From: Pseudomonas marginalis
GTDB taxonomy: Bacteria; Pseudomonadota; Gammaproteobacteria; Pseudomonadales; Pseudomonadaceae
Direction: 5' to 3'
DNA length: 64,000 nucleotides
NCBI RefSeq assembly: GCF_900105325.1
Contig: NZ_FNSU01000003.1
Coordinates: forward strand, 868,001 to 932,000
Below, piece by piece: positions 24,839 to 32,102 of this stretch. Below the pieces are notes generated by a model that had not been told where the DNA came from, made no database searches, and worked only from the letters and a program-made list of their open reading frames with translations. How positions within the stretch are numbered: position 1 is the first letter of the stretch; every line of letters begins with the position of its first letter. Position numbers and translations under genes: made by a program.

Positions 24839-25615
24839 TCAGTGCTGATGGGCCGTTACAGTCGGATCGGTGATCTGAATAACGGTGCCCTGTTGCCATG
24901 CGTCCGCACCCGGTGCGATGGGTGGCGCAACTATATCGATGCGTGTCTTCTTCTTTTCGGTGCTGTCGATACCCATCCGCTTATCTCGCTCGGCGACCAT
25001 CCGAGGGTCGGCCTGGCCATCGGTGGTAAACCCCATCATCAGTTGCGGCGCGCCCAGCGGCAGGCGTTTGTTGAGATCGGTATGCCAGGTATGCCAAGTC
25101 TTACCGTAGGTATGTACCAGTTTTTCCATCAACGCGTGCTCAGCCCCTTCGGGGATTCCCGGCGCGACCAGTTGTCCTGATTTCACTTCATGCACATGGC
25201 TGTGCCAAAGCGCCTTTTCAGGGGTAGGCAGTGTGGTGAATAACTGCTCGCTGATGATGTATTCCACGCCCATCAACTTTGCATCCTTGCGATTGCCGTC
25301 GTAGATCACGCATTGAATCACCTCTTCATTGAGAATCGCGCAGTAGTGATGCGCTTCCATCTGCACCTCAGGATGGCCGTTATAAAAGTGAAAACCGTCC
25401 AGATAGGCGTTCAATGCATCAACAGGCAGACGAGATTGGAGCAGGGCTGCCCCGGCTTCCAGTGTTCGGGTAGATGGAGCAGTGGGTTTACCGGGTGCCC
25501 CCACGTTCGAGGGAGAATCATTGCCAGCGCAGGCGCTTAACAGGGTAAAGGTTGCCGCCAAGGAGCATGACTTGGCCATTCTGGCTGTTTTGGTAATCAT
25601 TGTCGTAGGTTCCAT
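24839..25615 (-). CDS. DUF1264/OBAP-family lipoprotein
   Basis: A 258-residue protein with a lipoprotein signal ending LLSAC. The DUF1264 (oil body-associated protein) core includes LDGFHFYNGHPEVQMEAHHYC, ALWHSHVHEVKSGQL and GKTWHTWHTD, conserved His-rich segments. The family occurs in plants, fungi and bacteria, and its biochemical role is unknown. The start at 25615 follows AGAAGG with 7-base spacing. The longer in-frame extension runs into the divergent promoter region and was rejected. Periplasmic and outer-membrane attached by prediction. Confidence 0.87.
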   Translation of the reverse strand: MEPTTMITKTARMAKSCSLAATFTLLSACAGNDSPSNVGAPGKPTAPSTRTLEAGAALLQSRLPVDALNAYLDGFHFYNGHPEVQMEAHHYCAILNEEVIQCVIYDGNRKDAKLMGVEYIISEQLFTTLPTPEKALWHSHVHEVKSGQLVAPGIPEGAEHALMEKLVHTYGKTWHTWHTDLNKRLPLGAPQLMMGFTTDGQADPRMVAERDKRMGIDSTEKKKTRIDIVAPPIAPGADAWQQGTVIQITDPTVTAHQH

Positions 25616-25629
25616 CCTCTTGCCTTCTC

Positions 25630-25714
25630 TCAAGCGAAATTTGGGAAAGTCAGGTTCAACTCTGTAGACGTTGGAAAACCTGACGCCGTGCACGTTCAAA
25701 ACACTTTCGCTTGA
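25630..25714. repeat. Nested inverted repeats in a divergent promoter region
   Basis: TCAAGCGAAA (25630-25639) pairs perfectly with TTTCGCTTGA (25705-25714). Inside it GTCAGGTT (25649-25656) pairs with AACCTGAC (25677-25684). The structure lies between the divergent OBAP lipoprotein and cinA-like genes. It may be an operator pair or a cruciform; which is not known. Confidence 0.6.
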
Positions 25715-25788
25715 ACATTGATTGATTTGAAAGGTCGTTTTTTGGAACAGGGTAATAGCGCAATCGCTCGCGCGCAGGAGCACTTATC

Positions 25789-26289
25789 ATGTTTGTCGCC
25801 GCTTCTATCGTGGAGTACCTCAAAGGCAATCGACTGGTTATTACGACGGCCGAATCTTGTACCGCGGGAAAAATTATCACTTTGCTTTCGGAGGTCGACG
25901 GAGGTGGGTCATGTATTGAGAGTGGTTATGTCGTCTATTCGCCAGAAGCGAAACAGCGGCTATTAAAAGTACGCGCATACACCATAAATACCTTTAATCT
26001 CACGAGTTGTGAGGTTGCTCGGGAGATGGTTCTCGGGGCACTGGACGACAGTCCGGCAAATGTAGCCATCGCGACCACGGGCATACTGGGTCCGGATGTG
26101 ATCGATGGGATACCTCCTGGAACTGTTTGTTTTGCCTGGGCCTATCGAATAGGGCGGAGTCTGAGCGTGTTCAGTCGAAAGGAACGGTTCATGGGCTCGC
26201 GCCAAGAGGTCCAATTGGCGGCATCCCTCCATGCCCTGAAATCATTGCCGCATTTTCACCAGCTAGCGATGGCGGGTGAGGGCGCTTAG
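25789..26289 (+). CDS. CinA-family protein (short nicotinamide nucleotide amidase type)
   Basis: A 166-residue protein made only of the C-terminal CinA domain. It has the nucleotide-site motif AESCTAG (residues 21-27; most members read ESCTGG), SGYVVYSPEAKQRLL and TTGILGP. Full members deamidate nicotinamide mononucleotide to NaMN in NAD recycling; activity of this short copy is inferred. An AGGAG site lies 9 bases before the ATG. The stop overlaps the convergent cupin gene by four bases. No MoCF-like N-terminal domain is present. Confidence 0.88.
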   Translation: MFVAASIVEYLKGNRLVITTAESCTAGKIITLLSEVDGGGSCIESGYVVYSPEAKQRLLKVRAYTINTFNLTSCEVAREMVLGALDDSPANVAIATTGILGPDVIDGIPPGTVCFAWAYRIGRSLSVFSRKERFMGSRQEVQLAASLHALKSLPHFHQLAMAGEGA

Positions 26290-26816
26290 CGATCTCTGAC
26301 CCACAGCCTGCGAAAGGCACCTTGATCGCCCGTTACTGGCCCCTCATCAGGAAATGGTAGCTGTTCGATATTCCTCAACTGTGCCGGGGTGGGCGCCTCG
26401 CGGCAAATATCCCCATGCTGGCCTGGCGGATAGGCGCCTACTACGAGAAAGTCTTTACTGGCGCTCAGGCTGCAATGCCCGGTGCCTGCCGGCAACAGCA
26501 ACACATCGCCTGTACTCACGTTCAGAACCTGACCGTGCTCGCCACCCAGCATCAGCTGAGCATCGCCGCTTGCGACACCCAGCACTTCGTGCCCTTGTGT
26601 ATGGTAATGATGATAGCTGTAGATCCCATCACGCCACTGAGGGGGCCAACCTTGGCTGGCGAACATTGCTTCAAAGAGTGCCGCAGGGTCGTCGAAGGGC
26701 TTGGGCAGTGCCTCTGAATAAAAAAGTACGGGCAGGTCCGGGTTATTGGGCACCGTATCACCGCGCTTAAACATAAGCGGTATTGGCGCAGCTGTACCAT
26801 TCTCAAAGCCGTTCAT
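26286..26816 (-). CDS. Cupin-domain protein (YjlB-like)
   Basis: A 176-residue protein with a single cupin barrel. GIYSYHHYHTQGHEVLGV supplies likely metal ligands, and DVLLLPAGTGHCSL is the second cupin motif. The pattern of QWRDGIYSYHHYH followed by HEVLG matches B. subtilis YjlB-type cupins of unknown activity. No strong ribosome binding site is visible before the ATG at 26816. It was preferred because an upstream start would overlap the preceding secreted-protein gene. The stop overlaps the convergent cinA-like gene. Confidence 0.85.
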   Translation of the reverse strand: MNGFENGTAAPIPLMFKRGDTVPNNPDLPVLFYSEALPKPFDDPAALFEAMFASQGWPPQWRDGIYSYHHYHTQGHEVLGVASGDAQLMLGGEHGQVLNVSTGDVLLLPAGTGHCSLSASKDFLVVGAYPPGQHGDICREAPTPAQLRNIEQLPFPDEGPVTGDQGAFRRLWVRDR

Positions 26817-26841
26817 ATGGGATGCGCCATTTGAAATCTGG

Positions 26842-27279
26842 TTATTGAGCTGATTGCCACGTCCACTGCCCGCCGTCTTTCTCACAATCGATTTTGGCTT
26901 GCTTAAGGTCCTGTGCGGCATAGTGATAAGTCACCACCCCAGCGTTGCTGGGAAGCATCGCGCCTGCGTGGCCAGGAACTTTGGCGGTTGCATGAGGATT
27001 CGCAAGTGCCTCCTGTGTGAGTGTTGCCTTGCAACTGGCCGCATAGTCGCCGGCGCATTGAGCGATCTTGGTTTTTTTTGTGTTCATCATGTCCTTGTTT
27101 TCGTTGCTGCACGACCAATCGATAGCGTCGGAAGGCACGCCTTCGTACGTGTAGCAGGTGTGCTGTTCAACCACGGGTACCTGATCGCTCTGAGGGTGCG
27201 TGTAGACATCACACGCCGCAGCCAAGGCGTTTGAAAAGGTAAAGCACAACATCAAAAACATGGGTAGACGCAGGTTCAT
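26842..27279 (-). CDS. Hypothetical secreted cysteine-rich protein
   Basis: A 145-residue protein with a clear signal peptide (MNLRLPMFLMLCFTFSNALA, cleavage after ALAA). The mature part has six cysteines and the pattern CSNENKDMMNTKKTKIAQC. It probably folds in the periplasm with disulfides. GGAG lies 9 bases before the chosen ATG; the two upstream in-frame starts overlap this site. The neighbour downstream is the cupin gene with a 25-base gap, so they may be co-transcribed. Function unknown. Confidence 0.75.
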   Translation of the reverse strand: MNLRLPMFLMLCFTFSNALAAACDVYTHPQSDQVPVVEQHTCYTYEGVPSDAIDWSCSNENKDMMNTKKTKIAQCAGDYAASCKATLTQEALANPHATAKVPGHAGAMLPSNAGVVTYHYAAQDLKQAKIDCEKDGGQWTWQSAQ

Positions 27280-27484
27280 GATTGTCATCTCCACGCAGCG
27301 TTCACACTGTCGGATTCAATTGAATCGATTCATCCAGGAGCAAATACTTTTCTCCACAAAGAGTGGGAGAGGGCAACAGGAAATAAAGTTTAAACGCTGT
27401 GCATATCCCTCGACGAGTGGCGTGCAGCGCTATCCCTCGGCGTAACAACAACTGGCGCAATTTCCAACTTCTTCGCCATCACCA

Positions 27485-27763
27485 CTAAGGTTGAGGGGCA
27501 ACGTCCAGCAGCAGCTCTCCACTGGGCAGTTTTTCAGTGTGGTGCACCAGCCCACGGTAGGAGCCGCCCTCCCATTCGAAGGTAAGTGTGTGGGCATGTT
27601 GTAGCTGGCTAGGCCACGGCCGTGCGAGTTGCAGCTGAAATCCAGACGCTTTGCGCATTATGCGCGCCCTGCATTCGCTCGCGAGTGGATTCACTCCGAA
27701 CAGCGTGTCCACTAGGTATTCAATTTTGATTGAATGCATCGTCGCTTCAGTAGAGTCCGGCAT
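27485..27763 (-). CDS. Hypothetical 92-residue protein
   Basis: Starts MPDSTEATMHSIKIEYLVD, with no signal peptide. The central part LASECRARIMRKASGFQLQLARP and a beta-rich end (LTFEWEGGSYRGLVHHTEKL) are visible. AGGA lies 9 bases upstream of the ATG. It is preceded by another small gene with a 15-base gap, so the two may form an operon. No family recognised. Confidence 0.65.
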   Translation of the reverse strand: MPDSTEATMHSIKIEYLVDTLFGVNPLASECRARIMRKASGFQLQLARPWPSQLQHAHTLTFEWEGGSYRGLVHHTEKLPSGELLLDVAPQP

Positions 27764-27778
27764 ATGAATTCCTGTTTA

Positions 27779-28033
27779 TTACCCTACAGATGAACGCCTG
27801 GAAGATTGTCTCGATATGACCATTTCTTCCAGTATTTCCCGTATGAGCCTATTGATTCCTGATTCCCCGTGATAGTGGGCGCGATTGATATTGGCGATGG
27901 TGAACTGATCAGCATCGTGCGCCGTCACGGTCACCGCAAGGCTGCCGTCGGGATTGAATGCACAGTTAACTGCGCAGTTAGGAAGTCGAGCGGAAAGGGC
28001 TGCTTCGACCTCCACTTTGGTTAGCGTGTCCAT
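27779..28033 (-). CDS. Hypothetical 84-residue protein, DUF1652-like
   Basis: Starts MDTLTKVEVEAALSARLPN. The layout of a helix, a short strand with NCAFNPDGSLAVTVT, then a strand and a C-terminal helix (INRLIREILEEM) resembles Pseudomonas DUF1652 proteins. The resemblance is weak and not decisive. CCGGAGAA lies upstream of the ATG. It heads a two-gene unit with the next small ORF. Confidence 0.6.
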   Translation of the reverse strand: MDTLTKVEVEAALSARLPNCAVNCAFNPDGSLAVTVTAHDADQFTIANINRAHYHGESGINRLIREILEEMVISRQSSRRSSVG

Positions 28034-28225
28034 CAGTTCTCCGGATTAAAAATCCTAAACACGACAAGGCTAGTTCAGAATGCCGCGGCGTAAATACTGG
28101 CAGGATAATGGCGCTCCGAAACGTTCCTTTAGATGGAGCTGCTCTCGCTACGATAGATTCTTTAAACCTTCCTTATCAGGGCGGTGTCGATTGCTGGGCA
28201 CACTTCGCGAGGTAAGGGAGAGAAG

Positions 28226-28834
28226 ATGATAGGGATCGTGATACCTGCTCATAACGACGAACGCTATATCAGCCAATGCCTTGAGTCCGTACTCCTCGCG
28301 GTTGAACACCCGTCGCTAAAAGATCAGTTGGTCGAGATACTTGTCGTCGTGGATGACTGCTCAGATCGCACGGAGGCAATGGTCGCGGCGATGGGCGTAC
28401 AGTCGATTGGTGTCTCCTTTCAAAACGTGGGTAAGACGAGAGCTGTAGGTGCTGAGCAGTTACTGAAAGCTGGTGCACGGTGGCTTGCTTTCACGGATGC
28501 CGATACCGTTGTACCGCCCGATTGGCTAGCGCGTCAGATTGAGTTTGACGCTGACGCGGTGTGTGGAACAGTTGAGGTCGACAGCTGGAGAGAATACGGC
28601 GAGGCGGTTCGCACTCAATACCTGGCGTTGTACCCGTTCATCGAGAACCATCGCCATATCCATGGGGCCAATCTCGGCTTGAGTGCCGAGGCTTATCAGA
28701 ACGCTGGTGGGTTCAAGCATTTGATGGCGCACGAGGATGTTCAACTGGTTGCAGACCTTGAGAGGATTGGAGCACGTATTGTCTGGACAGCCACCAGCCT
28801 CCCAATACCGACATGGGTGTCGAGCCGTCCATGA
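28226..28834 (+). CDS. Family 2 glycosyltransferase, probably truncated by frameshift
   Basis: A 202-residue GT-A fold enzyme. The nucleotide-sugar site VIPAHNDE lies at the start, then VVVDDCSDRTE, DADT (FTDADTVVPPDWL) and the acceptor-side HGANLGLSAEAY and HEDVQLVADL. Family members continue for about 20-30 residues with a motif like STSARxDSRARGGFG. Here the frame ends after WTATSLPIP. The continuation SQYRHGCRAVHEF is readable in another frame, so a one-base change near 28790-28800 is likely. GGGAG precedes the chosen ATG. Donor and acceptor unknown. It may still be partly active. Confidence 0.75.
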   Translation: MIGIVIPAHNDERYISQCLESVLLAVEHPSLKDQLVEILVVVDDCSDRTEAMVAAMGVQSIGVSFQNVGKTRAVGAEQLLKAGARWLAFTDADTVVPPDWLARQIEFDADAVCGTVEVDSWREYGEAVRTQYLALYPFIENHRHIHGANLGLSAEAYQNAGGFKHLMAHEDVQLVADLERIGARIVWTATSLPIPTWVSSRP

Positions 28835-28868
28835 GTTCACACGCTGGCCTCGGGTGGGGCGTGACCTT

Positions 28869-29117
28869 GTGGATCTGATTGATTGGGTGCAATGGCCCGC
28901 CATGATAGTGACTGTCATTTCAGCTTGGTATATCGGTTCTCAACAACCGCGCCGGCGCATGATTGCCTTTTGGGGGTTTATCCTCGGCAACGCGCTATGG
29001 GTTATCTGGGGATGGCACACAAATGCTTTCGGATTGATTGTGCTCGAGTGCATTTTGCTTGGCATGAATGTTCGTGGGTTCAGGAAAAATCAGCGCGGTC
29101 GCCAGGCCTCCGAATGA
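28869..29117 (+). CDS. Small membrane protein, paralogue of the gene at 29125-29361
   Basis: An 82-residue protein beginning (M)DLIDWVQWPAM from a GTG at 28869, with three hydrophobic segments and a basic tail (GFRKNQRGRQ). WVQWPAM, IGSQ, LWVIWG and MNVRGF are shared with the neighbour on the other strand, which helped to place the start. GGGGCG lies upstream, and this is a weak ribosome binding site. It may have been coupled to the glycosyltransferase. Probably an inner-membrane protein of unknown role. Confidence 0.65.
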   Translation: MDLIDWVQWPAMIVTVISAWYIGSQQPRRRMIAFWGFILGNALWVIWGWHTNAFGLIVLECILLGMNVRGFRKNQRGRQASE

Positions 29118-29124
29118 ATCGCGC

Positions 29125-29361
29125 CTACTGATTCTGAAAGTTCTTTTTAAACCCACGTAGGTTCATCGAGCAAAGACAGATCTGCAGCACGATCAGTGCG
29201 TAGGCCTCCGCATAAGCCCCCCAAATGACCCATAGGACATTACTCAAAATAAAACAGAAGAACCCGGCCATTCTTCTCGCGGGGCGTTGAGACCCGATAA
29301 GCCACGCGGCGATCACTGTCACTGCCATGGCGGGCCACTGAACCCAATCCAGATAACTCAA
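29125..29361 (-). CDS. Small membrane protein, paralogue of the gene at 28869-29117
   Basis: A 78-residue protein (MSYLDWVQWPAMAVTVIAAW) with three hydrophobic segments and a basic end (LRGFKKNFQNQ). The start is a TTG with GAGAGG five bases upstream, and that site supports it. Its stop is 7 bases from the stop of the convergent paralogue. The two sequences align without gaps over about 70 residues. No function known. Confidence 0.65.
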   Translation of the reverse strand: MSYLDWVQWPAMAVTVIAAWLIGSQRPARRMAGFFCFILSNVLWVIWGAYAEAYALIVLQICLCSMNLRGFKKNFQNQ

Positions 29362-29554
29362 GCCAACCTCTCAATCTCTATCGATAAAAAAGAGAGGGAT
29401 ACGAGGGCGAATAATTCAGATTTTTTGAGCGATTTTGAGAATGTACCGCTCGTCAGACATGCCTCGAATTTCTTGAACATACGATTTGCTCTCTCGGACA
29501 GATTAAACATGTGCTGACGAAAAATCCCTTTCGTCTTGCCTCTGGGAGAACGCA

Positions 29555-30694
29555 ATGAAAGCCATCGTTTACAACGGCCCCCGTGACGTCAGTGTGCAAA
29601 ATGTGCCGGATGCCAAAATAGAAAAACCTACGGACGTTCTGGTGCGGGTGACGGCCACCAATATCTGCGGATCTGATCTGCATATGTATGAAGGCCGAAC
29701 CTCTTTCGAAACCGGCAGAGTCTTTGGCCATGAGAATCTGGGCGAGGTCGTTGAAGTAGGCGCCGGCGTAGATCGAGTCAAGGTAGGAGACCGCGTATGT
29801 CTGCCATTTAACATCGGCTGCGGTTTTTGCGAAAACTGTGAAAAAGGCCTGACCGGATTCTGCCTGACCGCTAACCCAGGTAGTGCGGGCGCGGCCTACG
29901 GATTTGCTGATATGGGGCCATATCAGGGCGGGCAGGCAGAGCTGCTACGGGTGCCGTATGCCGACTTCAATTGCCTGGTGCTGCCCGACGACGCGCAAGA
30001 GCGTGAAGAAGATTACGTCATGCTGTCGGATATCTTCCCAACGGGCTGGCATGCAACCGAGCTGGCGGGCCTCCTTCCTGGGGAGAGCATTGCCATCTAT
30101 GGCGCCGGCCCGGTGGGTTTAATGGCCGCCCACTCAGCAATGATCAAGGGCGCCTCTCAGGTGTTCGTGGTCGACAATCATCCCGACCGTTTAAAGCTCG
30201 CCGCTCAGATGGGTGCTACGCCCATCAACTCGCTTGAGAAAGAGGCAGTGGCCCAAATCTTAAATCTGACTCACGGCAAAGGCACCGATCGAGGATGTGA
30301 GTGTGTTGGTTATCAATGCTGCGACCGCCACGGTCATGAAGCCAATCACCTCACTATGAATAACCTTGTTGCCTCGACAAAAGCGACGGGGGGTATCGGA
30401 GTCGTTGGTGTGTTCGTACCTCAGGATCCCGGCGCTAAAAATGAACTCGCCAAAGAAGGCAAGATGGCCTTCGATTTCGGCGCTTTCTGGTTCAAGGGGC
30501 AGCAGATTCGAACTGGGCAGGCTAACGTCAAAGTCTACAACCGTCGCTTGGCCGAGCTCATCCATCATGGTCGCGCAAAACCTTCTCAGATTATTTCTCA
30601 TCGCCTCAAGCTCGCCGAGGGCCCAAATGCCTATAAGCACTTCGACGCACGTGACGATGGCTGGACGAAGGTCGTACTCAAGCCAGCAGCATAA
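29555..30694 (+). CDS. Glutathione-independent formaldehyde dehydrogenase-like alcohol dehydrogenase
   Basis: A 379-residue zinc-dependent medium-chain dehydrogenase. Catalytic zinc ligands are C38, H59 and E60 (NICGSD, GHENLG). The structural zinc has C89, C92, C95 and C103 (CGFCENCEKGLTGFC). The NAD site reads YGAGPVGL. The internal insert around ECVGYQC and the extended C-terminal part match the glutathione-independent formaldehyde dehydrogenase group. It would oxidise formaldehyde to formate with NAD. The ATG at 29555 has GGGAGAAC upstream. The gene stands alone before a small lipoprotein gene. Confidence 0.92.
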   Translation: MKAIVYNGPRDVSVQNVPDAKIEKPTDVLVRVTATNICGSDLHMYEGRTSFETGRVFGHENLGEVVEVGAGVDRVKVGDRVCLPFNIGCGFCENCEKGLTGFCLTANPGSAGAAYGFADMGPYQGGQAELLRVPYADFNCLVLPDDAQEREEDYVMLSDIFPTGWHATELAGLLPGESIAIYGAGPVGLMAAHSAMIKGASQVFVVDNHPDRLKLAAQMGATPINSLEKEAVAQILNLTHGKGTDRGCECVGYQCCDRHGHEANHLTMNNLVASTKATGGIGVVGVFVPQDPGAKNELAKEGKMAFDFGAFWFKGQQIRTGQANVKVYNRRLAELIHHGRAKPSQIISHRLKLAEGPNAYKHFDARDDGWTKVVLKPAA

Positions 30695-30729
30695 AATGAA
30701 CAGCCAAATTCGCTAGTAGGTAAACGATC

Positions 30730-30882
30730 ATGAAAAAGTTGAGTATGTGCTTGGGCTTTTGCAGCGTATTCATGCTTCATGGATGCTTTGACAGCGCCGA
30801 TAATGCAACCAAAGACAACTCCAGCGGTACCAAGTCCTCTGTACAGATGCAGGAAGGAAAGTCGGACGACAGTAAGCGATAA
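30730..30882 (+). CDS. Small lipoprotein
   Basis: A 50-residue ORF beginning MKKLSMCLGFCSVFMLHGC, with a lipobox ending in C19. A short hydrophilic tail rich in Ser, Asp and Lys follows. TAGGT lies 10 bases upstream, giving a modest start signal. It follows the formaldehyde dehydrogenase by 35 bases. Such mini-lipoproteins are frequent in Pseudomonas; function unknown. Confidence 0.65.
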   Translation: MKKLSMCLGFCSVFMLHGCFDSADNATKDNSSGTKSSVQMQEGKSDDSKR

Positions 30883-30886
30883 TTGA

Positions 30887-30916
30887 TGGCCCAGGCCGTT
30901 ATGAACCGCTGGGCCA
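30887..30916 (+). terminator. Hairpin after the small lipoprotein gene
   Basis: TGGCCCAG (30887-30894) and CTGGGCCA (30909-30916) form a perfect 8-bp stem with a 14-base loop, 4 bases after the stop. No T-run follows, so it is a candidate only. Confidence 0.4.
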
Positions 30917-30998
30917 AAACCCTTTGACGACAATAAAATGTTGGGTTGGATGCTCCACAAATGTAGGCAATGTGCTCAGCCACTAAGAGGATGCGATC

Positions 30999-31376
30999 AT
31001 GCCGCGCGGGGATAAAGACAAGTACACCGATAACCAAAAACGCAAAGCGAAACATATCGAAGATAGCTACGAGGCTAAAGGGGTTCCCGAAGATGAAGCA
31101 GCACGTCGTGCTTGGGGAACAGTTAATAAACAGTCAGGTGGCGGCGAACTGAAGGGTGGGTCTGGGCAGAAAACCACCGAAGCAAAAAAGGCTAAAGCCC
31201 GAGAATCATCAGCCCGGCGAGCTGCAGCAACACGACAGGGTGCCCCGCGAACTGATCAGCGATTAGAGGATATGAGCAAAAATGAGCTTATGGAGCGAGC
31301 TCGTAAACACCGAATAGCCGGGCGTTCGACTATGCGTAAGATAGAACTGATCAAGGCGCTGAATGAGGTGAGTTAA
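30999..31376 (+). CDS. Plasmid stabilisation-type protein with Rho-N/SAP-like C-terminus
   Basis: A 125-residue very basic and hydrophilic protein starting MPRGDKDKYTDNQKRKAKH. The N-terminus and the central KQSGGG match a Pseudomonas family often labelled plasmid stabilisation protein. The C-terminal MSKNELMERARKHRIAGRS ... ELIKAL is a short Rho-N/SAP-like helical motif that may bind nucleic acid. The gene is chromosomal here. Role likely in stress or DNA binding; that is inferred. Confidence 0.78.
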   Translation: MPRGDKDKYTDNQKRKAKHIEDSYEAKGVPEDEAARRAWGTVNKQSGGGELKGGSGQKTTEAKKAKARESSARRAAATRQGAPRTDQRLEDMSKNELMERARKHRIAGRSTMRKIELIKALNEVS

Positions 31377-31682
31377 GGACTCAACCGAAGTGACCACGTG
31401 GCATGAGCGGTGCGACCAATGAATTCACGCTGGCCGCTTCGGTGTAACGGCGCTGGCTGGCCAAGTTTACCCCTCAGGGGCCACCGGTCGTAGGATAGGT
31501 GCGCCTGCAATAAACAAAAAACCTCACGCTAAGCCCCTAACTGAGTAATAAAGGTCAATGAAGGTCCGAAAAAAACCTGGATAGGTTGAGTGAGTTCAGG
31601 AGGGCGGAAAATCCGACTGTTTTCAACAGAATCGTCCGAAAGCTGCAGCTCGCCACGTCACCTGTTTTCAGAGCTTCCGAAG

Positions 31683-31831
31683 AACATTTTGACTAGGCTC
31701 TAGGGCGGTATTTTTGCGCCGTTAGAGTTTTAGTTTGCCCCCACTTTTGCCCCCATTCGCAGGTGATGTGCTGATAATCGAGATGGGAGCCTCTGACTGC
31801 GCTCCAGTATGGCCATCGATGCATTTCAGTG
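31683..31831 (+). repeat. Left copy of a long direct repeat (possible attachment site scar)
   Basis: The 21-base core 31683-31703 (contains TTTTGACTAGGCTCTAG) is identical to 52357-52377. GCCCCCA occurs twice at offsets 54 and 66 from the core start in both copies, and TTTCAGTG lies at offset 141 in both. The copies are in the same orientation, 20.7 kb apart. Pairs of GGGGGCA boxes often flank tyrosine integrase ends, so a mobile element scar is likely. Confidence 0.7.
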
Positions 31832-31998
31832 AAGTGAGCGGTATCCGGCTGATTGCCCCGCACTAAGGCGAGCCCCTGAGTAAATTGCAGCAGGGCGTTA
31901 CCGGGTTGCTTGGTTACCCTGTCGGACAGCAGTGCCGGAGCTGTCCTGCCGCCAGCGGCTATGCACGCCGTGGCAAAGATGACAGCCAAAACACGCAT
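31830..31998 (-). pseudogene. Remnant of a TPR cytochrome paralogue
   Basis: Translated on the minus strand, this holds a signal-like start (MRVLAVIFATACIAAGG) and then PGNALLQFTQGLALVRGNQ. That stretch aligns with PEAALLQHTQGLMLIRAGD in the downstream TPR cytochrome. After HFTEM the similarity stops and the sequence runs into the direct repeat. Only one TPR unit is recognisable and no haem motif remains, so it is a decayed or chimeric fragment. It might alternatively be expressed as a tiny secreted peptide. Confidence 0.5.
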
Positions 31999-32102
31999 TC
32001 AGAACAAAGATCGCCCAGTATTCGTCCGACCCTAACGCAGAACTCTGGAGATAATAAAATCAGTTCCAAGAGTACGGAATTCACGTGCATAAGGTGCCAA
32101 GT

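Larger units (their letters stand above)
31377..32102. other. Non-coding stretch with a repeat copy and a TPR-cytochrome remnant
   Basis: About 725 bases without an intact gene. From 31377 to 31680 nothing coding is evident. From 31683 the left copy of the direct repeat begins. From about 31830 to 31998 the minus strand carries a decayed fragment resembling the downstream TPR cytochrome (see separate entries). Confidence 0.6.

Noticed and set aside
31683..31831. tRNA or tmRNA 3-prime end at the repeat
   Set aside because: The core lacks a T-loop and CCA-type end, and no cloverleaf can be folded around it by eye.
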